From Opitutia bacterium (lineage in GTDB: Bacteria > Verrucomicrobiota > Verrucomicrobiia > Opitutales > Seribacteraceae), in NCBI GenBank assembly GCA_018695085.1, contig JABHOU010000632.1:1-7466 (forward strand): a stretch of DNA of 7,466 nucleotides. The letters run 5' to 3'. Both the position numbers and the translations under genes were made by a program. Of the stretch, positions 1 through 7,400 are shown in pieces (positions within the stretch are counted from its first letter, which is position 1; each line of letters opens with the position of its first letter). The notes beneath the pieces were generated by a model that was given only the letters and a program-made list of their open reading frames with translations, had not been told where the DNA came from and did not search any database.

Positions 1-156
1 GTAGCCGACATGGACGATGCCCTCGCTCGCTTGAAGAAGGCCAAGGTGAAGACACTCGGAAAAACCCCGGCCTCTCTCGGGGGCAAGATGCGGATCACGG
101 TGTTTCACGACCCCGACGGCAACTTCGTGGAACTGATCGGACCAGTGAAAGAGTGA
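1..156 (+). CDS. VOC (glyoxalase/bleomycin-resistance/dioxygenase) superfamily protein, 3' end only
   Basis: The first frame is open from base 1 to a TGA at 154-156 and gives the last 51 residues of a protein whose start lies upstream of the window. The tail has the pattern that closes a VOC fold: a helix-like stretch (DMDDALARLKKAKVK), a loop, then a beta strand running into HDPDGNFVELIGP. The DPDGNxxEL signature is the standard C-terminal strand of this superfamily, and its Glu (residue 44 of the fragment) sits where glyoxalase I and related enzymes bind their metal ion. Superfamily members include lyases, isomerases, dioxygenases and drug-binding proteins, so the substrate cannot be named from this fragment. 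No signal peptide can be assessed. The stop lies 43 bases before the next start on the same strand, so co-transcription is possible. The functional link to the haem proteins downstream is unclear. Confidence 0.82.
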   Translation, partial: VADMDDALARLKKAKVKTLGKTPASLGGKMRITVFHDPDGNFVELIGPVKE

Positions 157-199
157 CAACTCTTCCTCAACTCGAAACAACAGGAAAAACTTCAGTGCG

Positions 200-2926
200 A
201 TGATGGTGAAAGCAGCCGGCAATTTATTGCTCTATTTGCTCTTCGCCTCGGGGCTGGAAGCCCAGACGGAAGCCAATTCCGTTGACCACCGGGCCATCCT
301 CGAGAAGCTGGACGATTCCGCTTTCAGTCGTGGGCAGGCCATCTACAACAATCTCTGCATCAATTGCCATGGAGGTGACGGAAAGCCCCCCACCCTGCCG
401 ATCGCAAGGGCATTCGGAAAGGGAGAACTGAAATTCGGGAACGACCCCTACTCCATGTTCCTCACGCTGACCAAGGGGAACGGGTTGATGGGACCTCAGA
501 CATGGATGACACCACAGGAGCGCTACGACGTAATCCATTATGTCCGCGAGAAATTCATGAAACCCATGCACCCCAAGTACATGCCTGTCACGGAAGAGTA
601 TCTGGCAGGCTTGCCCACGGTGAATGCTGCGACGGTCGTCACCAGGCAGGTGGAACGTGACTTCGGCCCGGCCCTGGCGTCGCAGCTGGGACGAGACATG
701 TCGAGCGTCCTCACGGTCAAACTGGGCGACGGGCACGCCATCAGCTACAACCTCCACACCATGGATCAAGCGGGACTATGGCAGGGAGGATTTCTCAACC
801 TCAAGGGCACCCAGCATTATCGCGAACGTGGCGAGAGCGTGCCAGAGATTCAAGGAAGGATGATAGAAGGGTTGCAAACCTGGCAATGGGCGCATGAGGG
901 CACCTTCGACTTCCCGAGATGGCAAAACCACCCGCGTGGCCCCATGCCGGAAAAGTGGATGAGGTACGATGGCCACCACCTTAACGGGAATCAAGTGATA
1001 CTCTCCTATTCCATAAACACGCGAAAGATAATGGAGATGCCGGCCAAGGCGGGAGGATTCGGGGCAATTATTCAAACTTTGCGAGTCGAGCCTGGGACAA
1101 ACCCCCTGAAGCTGGCCGTTGCCAAGCTAGGGAACGTTAATGAGCGCAGAGGGTTTATCGGCTTTAAGGCCCCCACCGTAAAATTGGAGCGGACAGCCAA
1201 GGGAAATATCGGAAAAATGGCGGTGACCCTGATTCAGCAGGAAGACAAACCACACCAATTCACAGCAGCTGCAGCCCTTGGGCAAACCGAGGGCATGAGC
1301 TGGGACTTCGATGATCAGGGACGAACTGTCCTCACCATTCCCGCATCCAAGAAAAGCCGGGTTTTTCAAGTCGTTCGGCATGCGGGCCAAACCGATGCTA
1401 GGCTGCTCTCCTTCGCCAGCTACCTCAATCACCTCAAGGCCAAGGATCGGCCAACCGAACTCAAAAAGCTTCTTCATGGGGGAAAGCTTCGCTGGCCCGA
1501 AGTTATCTCCACAAAGGGAAAACTTTCTGAAAGCGAAGGGGCATACGTGCTCGACGAACTCACCCTTCCGACAAGGAAACCGGGCAAGGTATGGTTCCGC
1601 ACCTCCGCCCTCGCCTTCTTTCCCGACGGTCGCTTGGCAATTTGCACCCACGGGGGGGACGTCTGGATCGTGTCTGGCTTAGACGATTCTTTGGCTAACT
1701 TGAAGTGGAAAAGATTCGCCGCGGGCATGTACGAACCGTTCGGCCTTCAAGTGATAGATGGTCTCGTCTACGTCACCTGCAAAGATCGGCTCACCCGCCT
1801 GCACGACTTGAACGACGACGGCGAGGCCGACTTCTACGAGAGCTTCAGTGCAGACGACGACGTCTCCACCTTTTTCCACGCGTTTAATTTCGACCTGCAG
1901 CGGGATGCCGAAGGCAACCTGTATTACGCCAAATCCGGTCAATACACGTCCTATGCCTTGCCCGGCTCGGTGATCAAGGTATCTTCCGACGGCAAGAAAC
2001 GCACGGTGCACTGCACTGGTTTTCGAACACCGAACGGGATGGGCATACTACCTGATGGACGAGTTACCGTGAGCGACAACCAGGGCAGCTGGATGCCGGC
2101 ATCCAAGGTGAGCCTCTGCAAGCCGAACGGCTTCTACGGATATGTCCAAACCCATGCGCACGGGAAAAAGCTCTGGGCCCCCAACGGTGGTCGAATCGAC
2201 CACAGGAAAGTCGTCCCACCGAAAACCTTCGACCAGCCGATTATCTGGATGCCGCAGGACTTCGACAATTCGTCCGGGGGGCAGCTCTGGGTCGACGATC
2301 CGCGGTGGGGTCCGCTTGCAGGGCGCCTCCTGCATACCAGTTTTGGCAAGGGTTGGCTCTACTACATGATGCTCCAGGAAATCGAAGGACAATCGCAAGC
2401 CGCCATAACCCGCTTAAAAATCGATGCCTCCACAGGCATTCATCGGGCTCGCGTGAATCCTAAGGACGGTCAAGTCTACGCGACGGGCTTGAACGGTTGG
2501 AACGGTGGTGGGAGAAAAGGTCTCTCTCAAGGACACGTTCATCGCTTCCGCTACACAGGTAAACCAACCAAGCTATTAACCAACGTTCAAGTCAGAGCCG
2601 ACGGCATCGAATTAAGCTTCAACTTCAAGCTCTCCCCTAAATCAGCAACCGACGTCGGCCGTTATCAAATTAAACAATGGAATTACAAGTGGGCCGCGAG
2701 TTACGGGTCCAGACAATATTCGCTGAGCAATCCCGGAAAAACAGGACAGGACGAGGTTCCAGTGTCTGCGGTGCGCCTTTCGGATGAAGGTCGAACTGCG
2801 TTCCTTACTGTTGAAGACCTCAAACCGGTAAATCAAATGCAACTGAAAATAAAACCGGATGCAGCCGATGGCTCCGTATTCGACGAGCTGGTATACCTTA
2901 CCTTAAACAAGGTTCCTAGGGACTGA
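200..2926 (+). CDS. Exported monoheme cytochrome c / DUF6797-like / beta-propeller fusion protein
   Basis: This 908-residue protein is probably an extracytoplasmic redox protein. Residues 1-21 form a short Sec-type signal peptide (MMVKAAGNLLLYLLFASGLEA, here through GLEA) with likely cleavage before QTEA. Residues 40-120 form a class I cytochrome c domain: CINCH at 53-57 binds haem covalently, and M97 or M103 near GNGLMGPQTWM is the candidate distal ligand. Residues about 150-290 resemble DUF6797, with GRDMSSVLTVKLGDG, an aromatic-rich stretch, and MRYDGHHLNGNQVILSY. Residues about 460-790 look like an NHL/PQQ-glucose-dehydrogenase-like propeller, seen in FFPDGRLAICTHGGDVWIV, FDLQRDAEGNLYYAKSG and RTPNGMGILPDGRVTVSDNQG, as in PVC 'membrane-bound dehydrogenase' proteins. 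The last 110 residues form a small beta-rich tail. Two ATGs (200 and 203) are adjacent; AGGAAAA at 182-188 is a distant, weak ribosome-binding site. Domain names come from recalled family patterns. The enzymatic reaction is unknown, and a bound PQQ or metal is not demonstrated. Confidence 0.92.
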   Translation: MMVKAAGNLLLYLLFASGLEAQTEANSVDHRAILEKLDDSAFSRGQAIYNNLCINCHGGDGKPPTLPIARAFGKGELKFGNDPYSMFLTLTKGNGLMGPQTWMTPQERYDVIHYVREKFMKPMHPKYMPVTEEYLAGLPTVNAATVVTRQVERDFGPALASQLGRDMSSVLTVKLGDGHAISYNLHTMDQAGLWQGGFLNLKGTQHYRERGESVPEIQGRMIEGLQTWQWAHEGTFDFPRWQNHPRGPMPEKWMRYDGHHLNGNQVILSYSINTRKIMEMPAKAGGFGAIIQTLRVEPGTNPLKLAVAKLGNVNERRGFIGFKAPTVKLERTAKGNIGKMAVTLIQQEDKPHQFTAAAALGQTEGMSWDFDDQGRTVLTIPASKKSRVFQVVRHAGQTDARLLSFASYLNHLKAKDRPTELKKLLHGGKLRWPEVISTKGKLSESEGAYVLDELTLPTRKPGKVWFRTSALAFFPDGRLAICTHGGDVWIVSGLDDSLANLKWKRFAAGMYEPFGLQVIDGLVYVTCKDRLTRLHDLNDDGEADFYESFSADDDVSTFFHAFNFDLQRDAEGNLYYAKSGQYTSYALPGSVIKVSSDGKKRTVHCTGFRTPNGMGILPDGRVTVSDNQGSWMPASKVSLCKPNGFYGYVQTHAHGKKLWAPNGGRIDHRKVVPPKTFDQPIIWMPQDFDNSSGGQLWVDDPRWGPLAGRLLHTSFGKGWLYYMMLQEIEGQSQAAITRLKIDASTGIHRARVNPKDGQVYATGLNGWNGGGRKGLSQGHVHRFRYTGKPTKLLTNVQVRADGIELSFNFKLSPKSATDVGRYQIKQWNYKWAASYGSRQYSLSNPGKTGQDEVPVSAVRLSDEGRTAFLTVEDLKPVNQMQLKIKPDAADGSVFDELVYLTLNKVPRD

Positions 2927-2927
2927 G

Positions 2928-2945
2928 ACCAAAAATAAATTTGGT
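2928..2945 (+). other. Short inverted repeat (weak hairpin) just after the stop codon
   Basis: ACCAAA at 2928-2933 is the exact reverse complement of TTTGGT at 2940-2945, with a 6-base loop AATAAA. It begins two bases after the upstream TGA. The stem has only three G-C pairs and is followed by GAGTGGAGG instead of a T run, so it does not meet the rho-independent terminator pattern. It might mark a 3' end or be chance in AT-rich DNA. Confidence 0.3.
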
Positions 2946-2955
2946 GAGTGGAGGC

Positions 2956-2974
2956 TTAAATGCCTTGAAATGCC
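2956..2974 (+). repeat. Two-copy tandem-like direct repeat (TTAAATGCC / TTGAAATGCC)
   Basis: AAATGCC occurs at 2958-2964 and again at 2968-2974, exactly 10 bases apart, each preceded by a TT. One-helical-turn spacing places both copies on the same face of DNA, as tandem operator half-sites would be. With only two copies of 7 bases in AT-rich DNA, chance is a real alternative. Confidence 0.3.
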
Positions 2975-3032
2975 AAACTCATTAATTCATGAGGAGAAGA
3001 TAGAGTTTTAGATGAAACAGTAACTAACATTC

Positions 3033-3039
3033 AAGGGAG
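3033..3039 (+). promoter_or_regulatory. Ribosome-binding site of the DUF1552 gene
   Basis: AAGGGAG lies 9 bases before the ATG at 3049 and 6 bases before the in-frame GTG at 3046. It is the strongest Shine-Dalgarno match at any gene start in the window. Both spacings are workable. ATG is the commoner start codon and the spacing is normal, so 3049 is preferred; the choice changes the protein by one residue. Confidence 0.7.
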
Positions 3040-3048
3040 TTCTAAGTG

Positions 3049-4374
3049 ATGGACACAAATTTAAATAGACGAAGTTTTTTAAGAGGCGCAGGCGTAGCGA
3101 TGGCACTACCACTGATGGAATCCTTGACTTCACCAGCCTTGGCGGCTGCGGCCAAGGGCAAGCCCGTAAAAAGATTCGTCTGCCTGTCCAACAACTACGG
3201 GGTTTACCAGAAGGCTTTCTTCCCGGACGTCAATCAACCCGGGGCGAAATACGAAATGCCCGAAACCCTGCAGTCGCTGGAAAAGCACCGTAAGGACGTC
3301 ACCCTTTTCCAGAACCTCGACCATGGCTTTACGGGAGGTCATCAGGGAGTACCCGTATTTCTTAGCGGCGTTCGCCCGATCCTGGCCCATAATTATGCCG
3401 AAGGGAACATCAGCCTAGACCAGAAACTGGCTGAGCATCATGGAGCAGCCACCCGTTTCCCATCGATGACCTTGGGTGTACGCGAACGCAACCTGCTTAG
3501 CTTCACTCGAACAGGAGTACAAGTGCCCAACATGGACATGCGAGCCGCCTACAAGGCGATGTTCTTTGAGGACACGCCACAGAAAAAGACCTCCGAGGCC
3601 GAACGCTTCAAGCGCCAGAATAGTATTTTGGACGTAGTAATGGAACAGGCGAAGTCCCTAAACGGTCAACTCGGCAAAAATGATCAGCGTAAACTCGAGG
3701 AGTATTTCGACTCGGTGCGCACTCTGGAGAAAAAAATCAAACAACAGGAACCTTGGTTAGAACGCCCGAAACCAAAAGCCCCAGTTTCAGAACCTAAGCC
3801 TGGGAATGGCACAGCGGAACAACTCAAAGCCATGATCGAAATCATTGCCCTTGCCATACAAACCGACTCGACCCGAGCCATCACCTGCACGAGTGGTTTC
3901 GCGAACGGTGACTTCGGTCTAAATGGTGGTTATCATGGTTTCTCGCACCACGGCGAACGCCCCGAGCCCGTTGCCGCCCTCAAGAAAATTGAAGGTTTTC
4001 AGGTTTCAATGATGTCCTATCTGGTAGACCTACTCAAGGCGCAGGATGACCCCATAAACGGAGGCACCTTACTGGATCACACATCCGTTCTATACGGTTG
4101 CGGAATGGCGACAGGCGGACATTCAACTCGAAACCTGCCGCTCGTTCTGGCAGGTGGCGGATTCAAGCACGGCGAACACAAGGTTTATCCCGGACCGCAT
4201 CTTAAGGACTTGAAGAGTTCCGACAGATTGGTCAGTCAGGAAAAACGTCTGGCCGAAGGCGTATCCGAAGTACCTGCGGCGAACCTGCTGCTTTCCATAC
4301 TTCAAAACTCGGGATTGGAAATCGATCGCTTCGGTTCAAGCACGGGTACGCTCACCGGCTTGGAATGGTCCTAG
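3049..4374 (+). CDS. Tat-exported DUF1552 (HXXSHH) family protein
   Basis: This 441-residue protein of the DUF1552 family has no established biochemical activity. The N-terminus is a clear twin-arginine signal: R7-R8 in NRRSFLRG, a hydrophobic stretch GVAMALPLM, and an Ala-rich cleavage area near residues 30-35. It should therefore be exported after folding, possibly with a cofactor already bound. The mature part matches the family throughout: an N-terminal strand KRFVCLSNNYGVYQKAFFP, the family-naming motif HGFSHH at 296-301, a long hydrophilic helix around 180-235, DHTSVLYGCGMATGGHSTRNLPLVLAGG near 343-370 (here by its key residues), and the closing ANLLLSILQNSGLE. Length is normal and no key motif is missing. 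The start is ATG 3049, with GTG 3046 directly in front as an alternative. The gene ends 50 bases before the preferred start of the DUF1592 gene, the usual partner of this family, so the two are probably co-transcribed. Confidence 0.95.
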   Translation: MDTNLNRRSFLRGAGVAMALPLMESLTSPALAAAAKGKPVKRFVCLSNNYGVYQKAFFPDVNQPGAKYEMPETLQSLEKHRKDVTLFQNLDHGFTGGHQGVPVFLSGVRPILAHNYAEGNISLDQKLAEHHGAATRFPSMTLGVRERNLLSFTRTGVQVPNMDMRAAYKAMFFEDTPQKKTSEAERFKRQNSILDVVMEQAKSLNGQLGKNDQRKLEEYFDSVRTLEKKIKQQEPWLERPKPKAPVSEPKPGNGTAEQLKAMIEIIALAIQTDSTRAITCTSGFANGDFGLNGGYHGFSHHGERPEPVAALKKIEGFQVSMMSYLVDLLKAQDDPINGGTLLDHTSVLYGCGMATGGHSTRNLPLVLAGGGFKHGEHKVYPGPHLKDLKSSDRLVSQEKRLAEGVSEVPAANLLLSILQNSGLEIDRFGSSTGTLTGLEWS

Positions 4375-4424
4375 GTCTGAGGGACGGAAGACTGTCCACT
4401 ACTACGGGTCGGTCTCTAGTGATA

Positions 4425-7400
4425 ATGAAATCATTGAATGCATCCTTAGTTCGTAGGGTAACTGGATTTCTTCCTGCCGTAACTATCCTATTCATTGCCT
4501 CGCTTGCCTGTGCGGATGAATCACTGAACAAGCTGAGCCCTTTCCTCAAGCAACACTGCTACGACTGCCACGGCCCCGAAAAACAAAAGGGTGATATTCG
4601 CTTCGATAACCTAGCTAAGGATCTTGCTGATATCGAGAACCTTGAGATTTGGCAAGGTATGCTCGACCAGCTCAACCTTGGTGAGATGCCGCCTAAGAAA
4701 GAACCGCGACCCAAGCAGCCGGAAATTAAAGAAGCAGTCAGAACGCTAACCTTGGCTCTTGCAACTGCTTACGAAAAGGCGCGCAGCACCGGCGGGCAGA
4801 CTGTGTTGCGAAGACTGAATCGACATGAGTTACGCAACACCTTTCGCGACCTGCTCTATCTAAAAGGCGCGGAATACAGTCCCGACGCAGCCGGCTCGAA
4901 GCTGGTGGACAACAACGGGAACGGAAGCGTGGAGCGAACGGGCAACGACCCCCTGCGCTTCTTTCCCGAGGATGAGGAGGAAGATGGCTTCTTCAACCTG
5001 GGCGACAAACTAGTGATGTCGGACTTTCTCTTAAAACTAACCCTTGGCGCTGCCGAAGAGGTGCTTGATCAAGCCACCCATCTTGAGGCAAAGCCCAAGG
5101 TGGAAAAGAGGCGTTTTGCCGGGCATTTGATTGAAGGCAAGGGCCAAGGAGAGCATCCGGCCGAGGCGGTTTCTCGTGAGTTCAACCCCGATTTCGACAT
5201 GATGGCAAAGGGATACGAACGCTACGGTCGTGTGTCGCCCACCAAGCTACGGCAAGGCGTCGGGGTTGCCGCTCGCTACCGCATCACCATCGAGGTGTCC
5301 GCTCATAATGGAAAGCATCCCTGGGGTGAAATGATAAAATTCGGTCCCGACAAGGATTTTCAGCTTTGCCTGAATATCGCGGACACCGGAAACGGAGGGA
5401 TTGCTGGCCCGACTTCCAAACCGCTGGCCATTTGGTCGCTTCCGGATGACGGCAAGAAAAAGACCTTCACTCATGAAGTATGGATGGACAAGAGATGGGC
5501 CCCATGGATTGGCTGGGAAAACGGACCGGACGACCGCACCTTTCGGGCGGAGAAACTGGTGGAGAAATTTCTGCCTGACGCATATTTTCCCCGTCCGGAC
5601 AAGAAGGTCGACAAGGAGGGTCACGACCGCTGGCAATTCAATATCGCCAAGCTATTGGTCAAAAACGGGTACAAGGGCCCCCACCTTCGGGTTTACAGCC
5701 TGACCGTCGAGCCACTCCTCGAGGCTTGGCCACCAAAAAGCCACACCGCCCTGTATGGTTCAGGTTCAGGCAAGGAAGAGGAAATCAGAAAGCTTATGAC
5801 CACCTTTGCGGAACGAGCCTTTCGCAGGTCCGTAAAGCCCGCACTGGTGGAACCTTACGTGCAACTTGTCCTACGCCAGAAAGTGGAACCCGTCGTGACC
5901 TTGCCAGGCGGAATAAAAGATTTGAAATACCGTGTATACGAAGGCCAATGGAACAACCTGCCGGAATTCGATTCTTTGGAACCAGTATCCGAAGGAACCT
6001 TGCCCAAGGGGCTCATCGATCTGAGCGTCTCCAAGCGAAAAGAGAAATACGGCATGGTTTTCACCGGAAGCTTAAAGGCGCCCAAGTCGGGAGAATACGT
6101 ATTTGAGATCGCTTCTGATGACGGTGGGCGCCTATTGATCGACGGGAAAAAGGTCGTGGAGCACGATGGTCTACATGGAGCAGAACTAAAGAAAGGAAAG
6201 GTCAAACTCCAAGAGGGCGAACATCAAATTCGAGTGGACTATTTCGCCTATGGCCAACCAAACAGCTTTCGTGCAGGATGGGGAGGGCCTGGACTAGCGC
6301 ATTCCCAGCTTTCCGTAATCAGCCTTCGGGAATCGAAACAGAACAATAAAAAACCTTCCAATGAAGAACCTCTTCTCATTCGAGCAATGAAGGATGGATA
6401 TGCTGCCATTATGTGCTCGCCCCAGTTTCTTTATCTCCAAGAAAAACCCGGTCGCCTAGATGCCTTTGGGATAGCATCCAGACTTAGCTATTTTCTATGG
6501 TCTTCCATGCCCGACGACGAACTGTTTGCTTCAGCTCGCTCAGGGAAGCTCAACGACCCCAAGGAGCGCAGTCGACAAGTGGAACGGATGCTCAAAGACG
6601 TCAAGGCCGAGGCATTCGTGCGCCATTTCCCATCGGCTTGGTTGCGTCTCGACAAACTGGGTGACATGCCTCCCTCCGGCGGTGATTACCAATTCTACAA
6701 GAACGTTAAGATCGAGCCCATGCTGGCTAAGCAGGTAACGACCTATTTTGCCGAGATCCTTAAAACGAATGGTCGTATCGAGCAGTTCATCGACTCCGAT
6801 TACACCTACATGAACCAGACCTTGGCCAAATGGATCTACAAGCGTGAAGGAATCCGGGGCGAGCGCTTGCGCAAGGTGAAACTCAACGATCCCAGACGCG
6901 GTGGCATCTTCACCCAACCCGGCTTAATGACCGCAACCGCAAATGGAGTAGACACTTCGCCCGTGGTCCGCGGAGTATGGGTTTTGGAAAACATTCTGGG
7001 CACACCACCGTCTCCTCCGCCCCCCGACGTCGAACCCCTTCCGGTAGATACCAGCCAAGCTACCTCCATTCGCGAACGGCTCGAACTGCATCGGAAAAAC
7101 GAAGCCTGCAATAGTTGCCATGTGAAAATCGATCCCATGGGATTTGCGTTTGAGAACTTCGACGTGGTTGGCCGTTGGCGCGAAAGATACAAGCGAGCCA
7201 AGGACTCCATAGACACTTCGGCCACCATGGCTAACGGGAAAGAGATCGCCGACATCGTAGCCTTCAAGAAAATGTTAAAGGAACGCAAACCGCTGATCGT
7301 CAGTTGCCTCACAAAAAAGATGCTCACCTATGCCACTGGCCGTCATCTGGAAACAATCGATCGTGGAGAGGTGGATCGTGTTGTCGCCGAACTCGGCAAA

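Larger units (their letters stand above)
2927..3048. other. AT-rich intergenic spacer before the DUF1552 gene
   Basis: The spacer between the cytochrome-propeller gene and the DUF1552 gene is markedly AT-rich: 41 G/C in the 119 bases 2927-3045 by hand count, about 34%. The flanking genes are visibly richer in G and C. It holds a weak hairpin at its left end, a 10-bp-period direct repeat, purine-rich GAGGAG at 2991-2996, and the ribosome-binding site of the next gene. I could not find a convincing sigma70-type -35/-10 pair with normal spacing. The composition would suit a promoter or an mRNA processing or entry site, but that is inference. Confidence 0.6.

Noticed and set aside
224..769. Open frame of 181 codons on the minus strand opposite the cytochrome domain
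   Set aside because: The + strand here encodes a signal peptide and CINCH haem site with family-like sequence. The minus frame has no start context or motif.
1127..1651. Open frame of 174 codons on the minus strand inside the cytochrome-propeller gene
   Set aside because: It lies wholly opposite a strongly supported gene, its translation shows no recognisable domain, and long antisense frames are common in GC-biased coding DNA.
2928..2945. Rho-independent terminator after the cytochrome-propeller gene
   Set aside because: The stem is only 6 bp with three G-C pairs, and no T run follows. It is kept only as a weak inverted repeat.
2989..3023. Micro-ORFs in the spacer (ATG-AGG-AGA-AGA-TAG giving MRRR, and ATG-AAA-CAG-TAA giving MKQ) as a leader-peptide attenuator
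   Set aside because: Four- and three-codon frames arise easily by chance. The first overlaps its own purine-rich would-be ribosome site, the second is 15 bases from it, and no alternative stem-loops or T run accompany them.
4491..4515. Lipoprotein signal at SLAC in the di-haem protein
   Set aside because: The -3 position relative to the Cys is Ser instead of Leu, Val or Ile, and an ACA|D signal peptidase I site directly follows, so an ordinary Sec signal peptide fits better.
7005..7040. Proline-rich run (PPSPPPPDVEPLP) as a low-complexity or linker anomaly
   Set aside because: A proline-rich segment here is a normal part of DUF1588, just before its CXXCH motif.
6836..7327. Open frame of 163 codons on the minus strand opposite DUF1588/DUF1585
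   Set aside because: It is a shadow of a gene with conserved family motifs on the + strand; its translation is Ser- and Arg-rich with no domain pattern.
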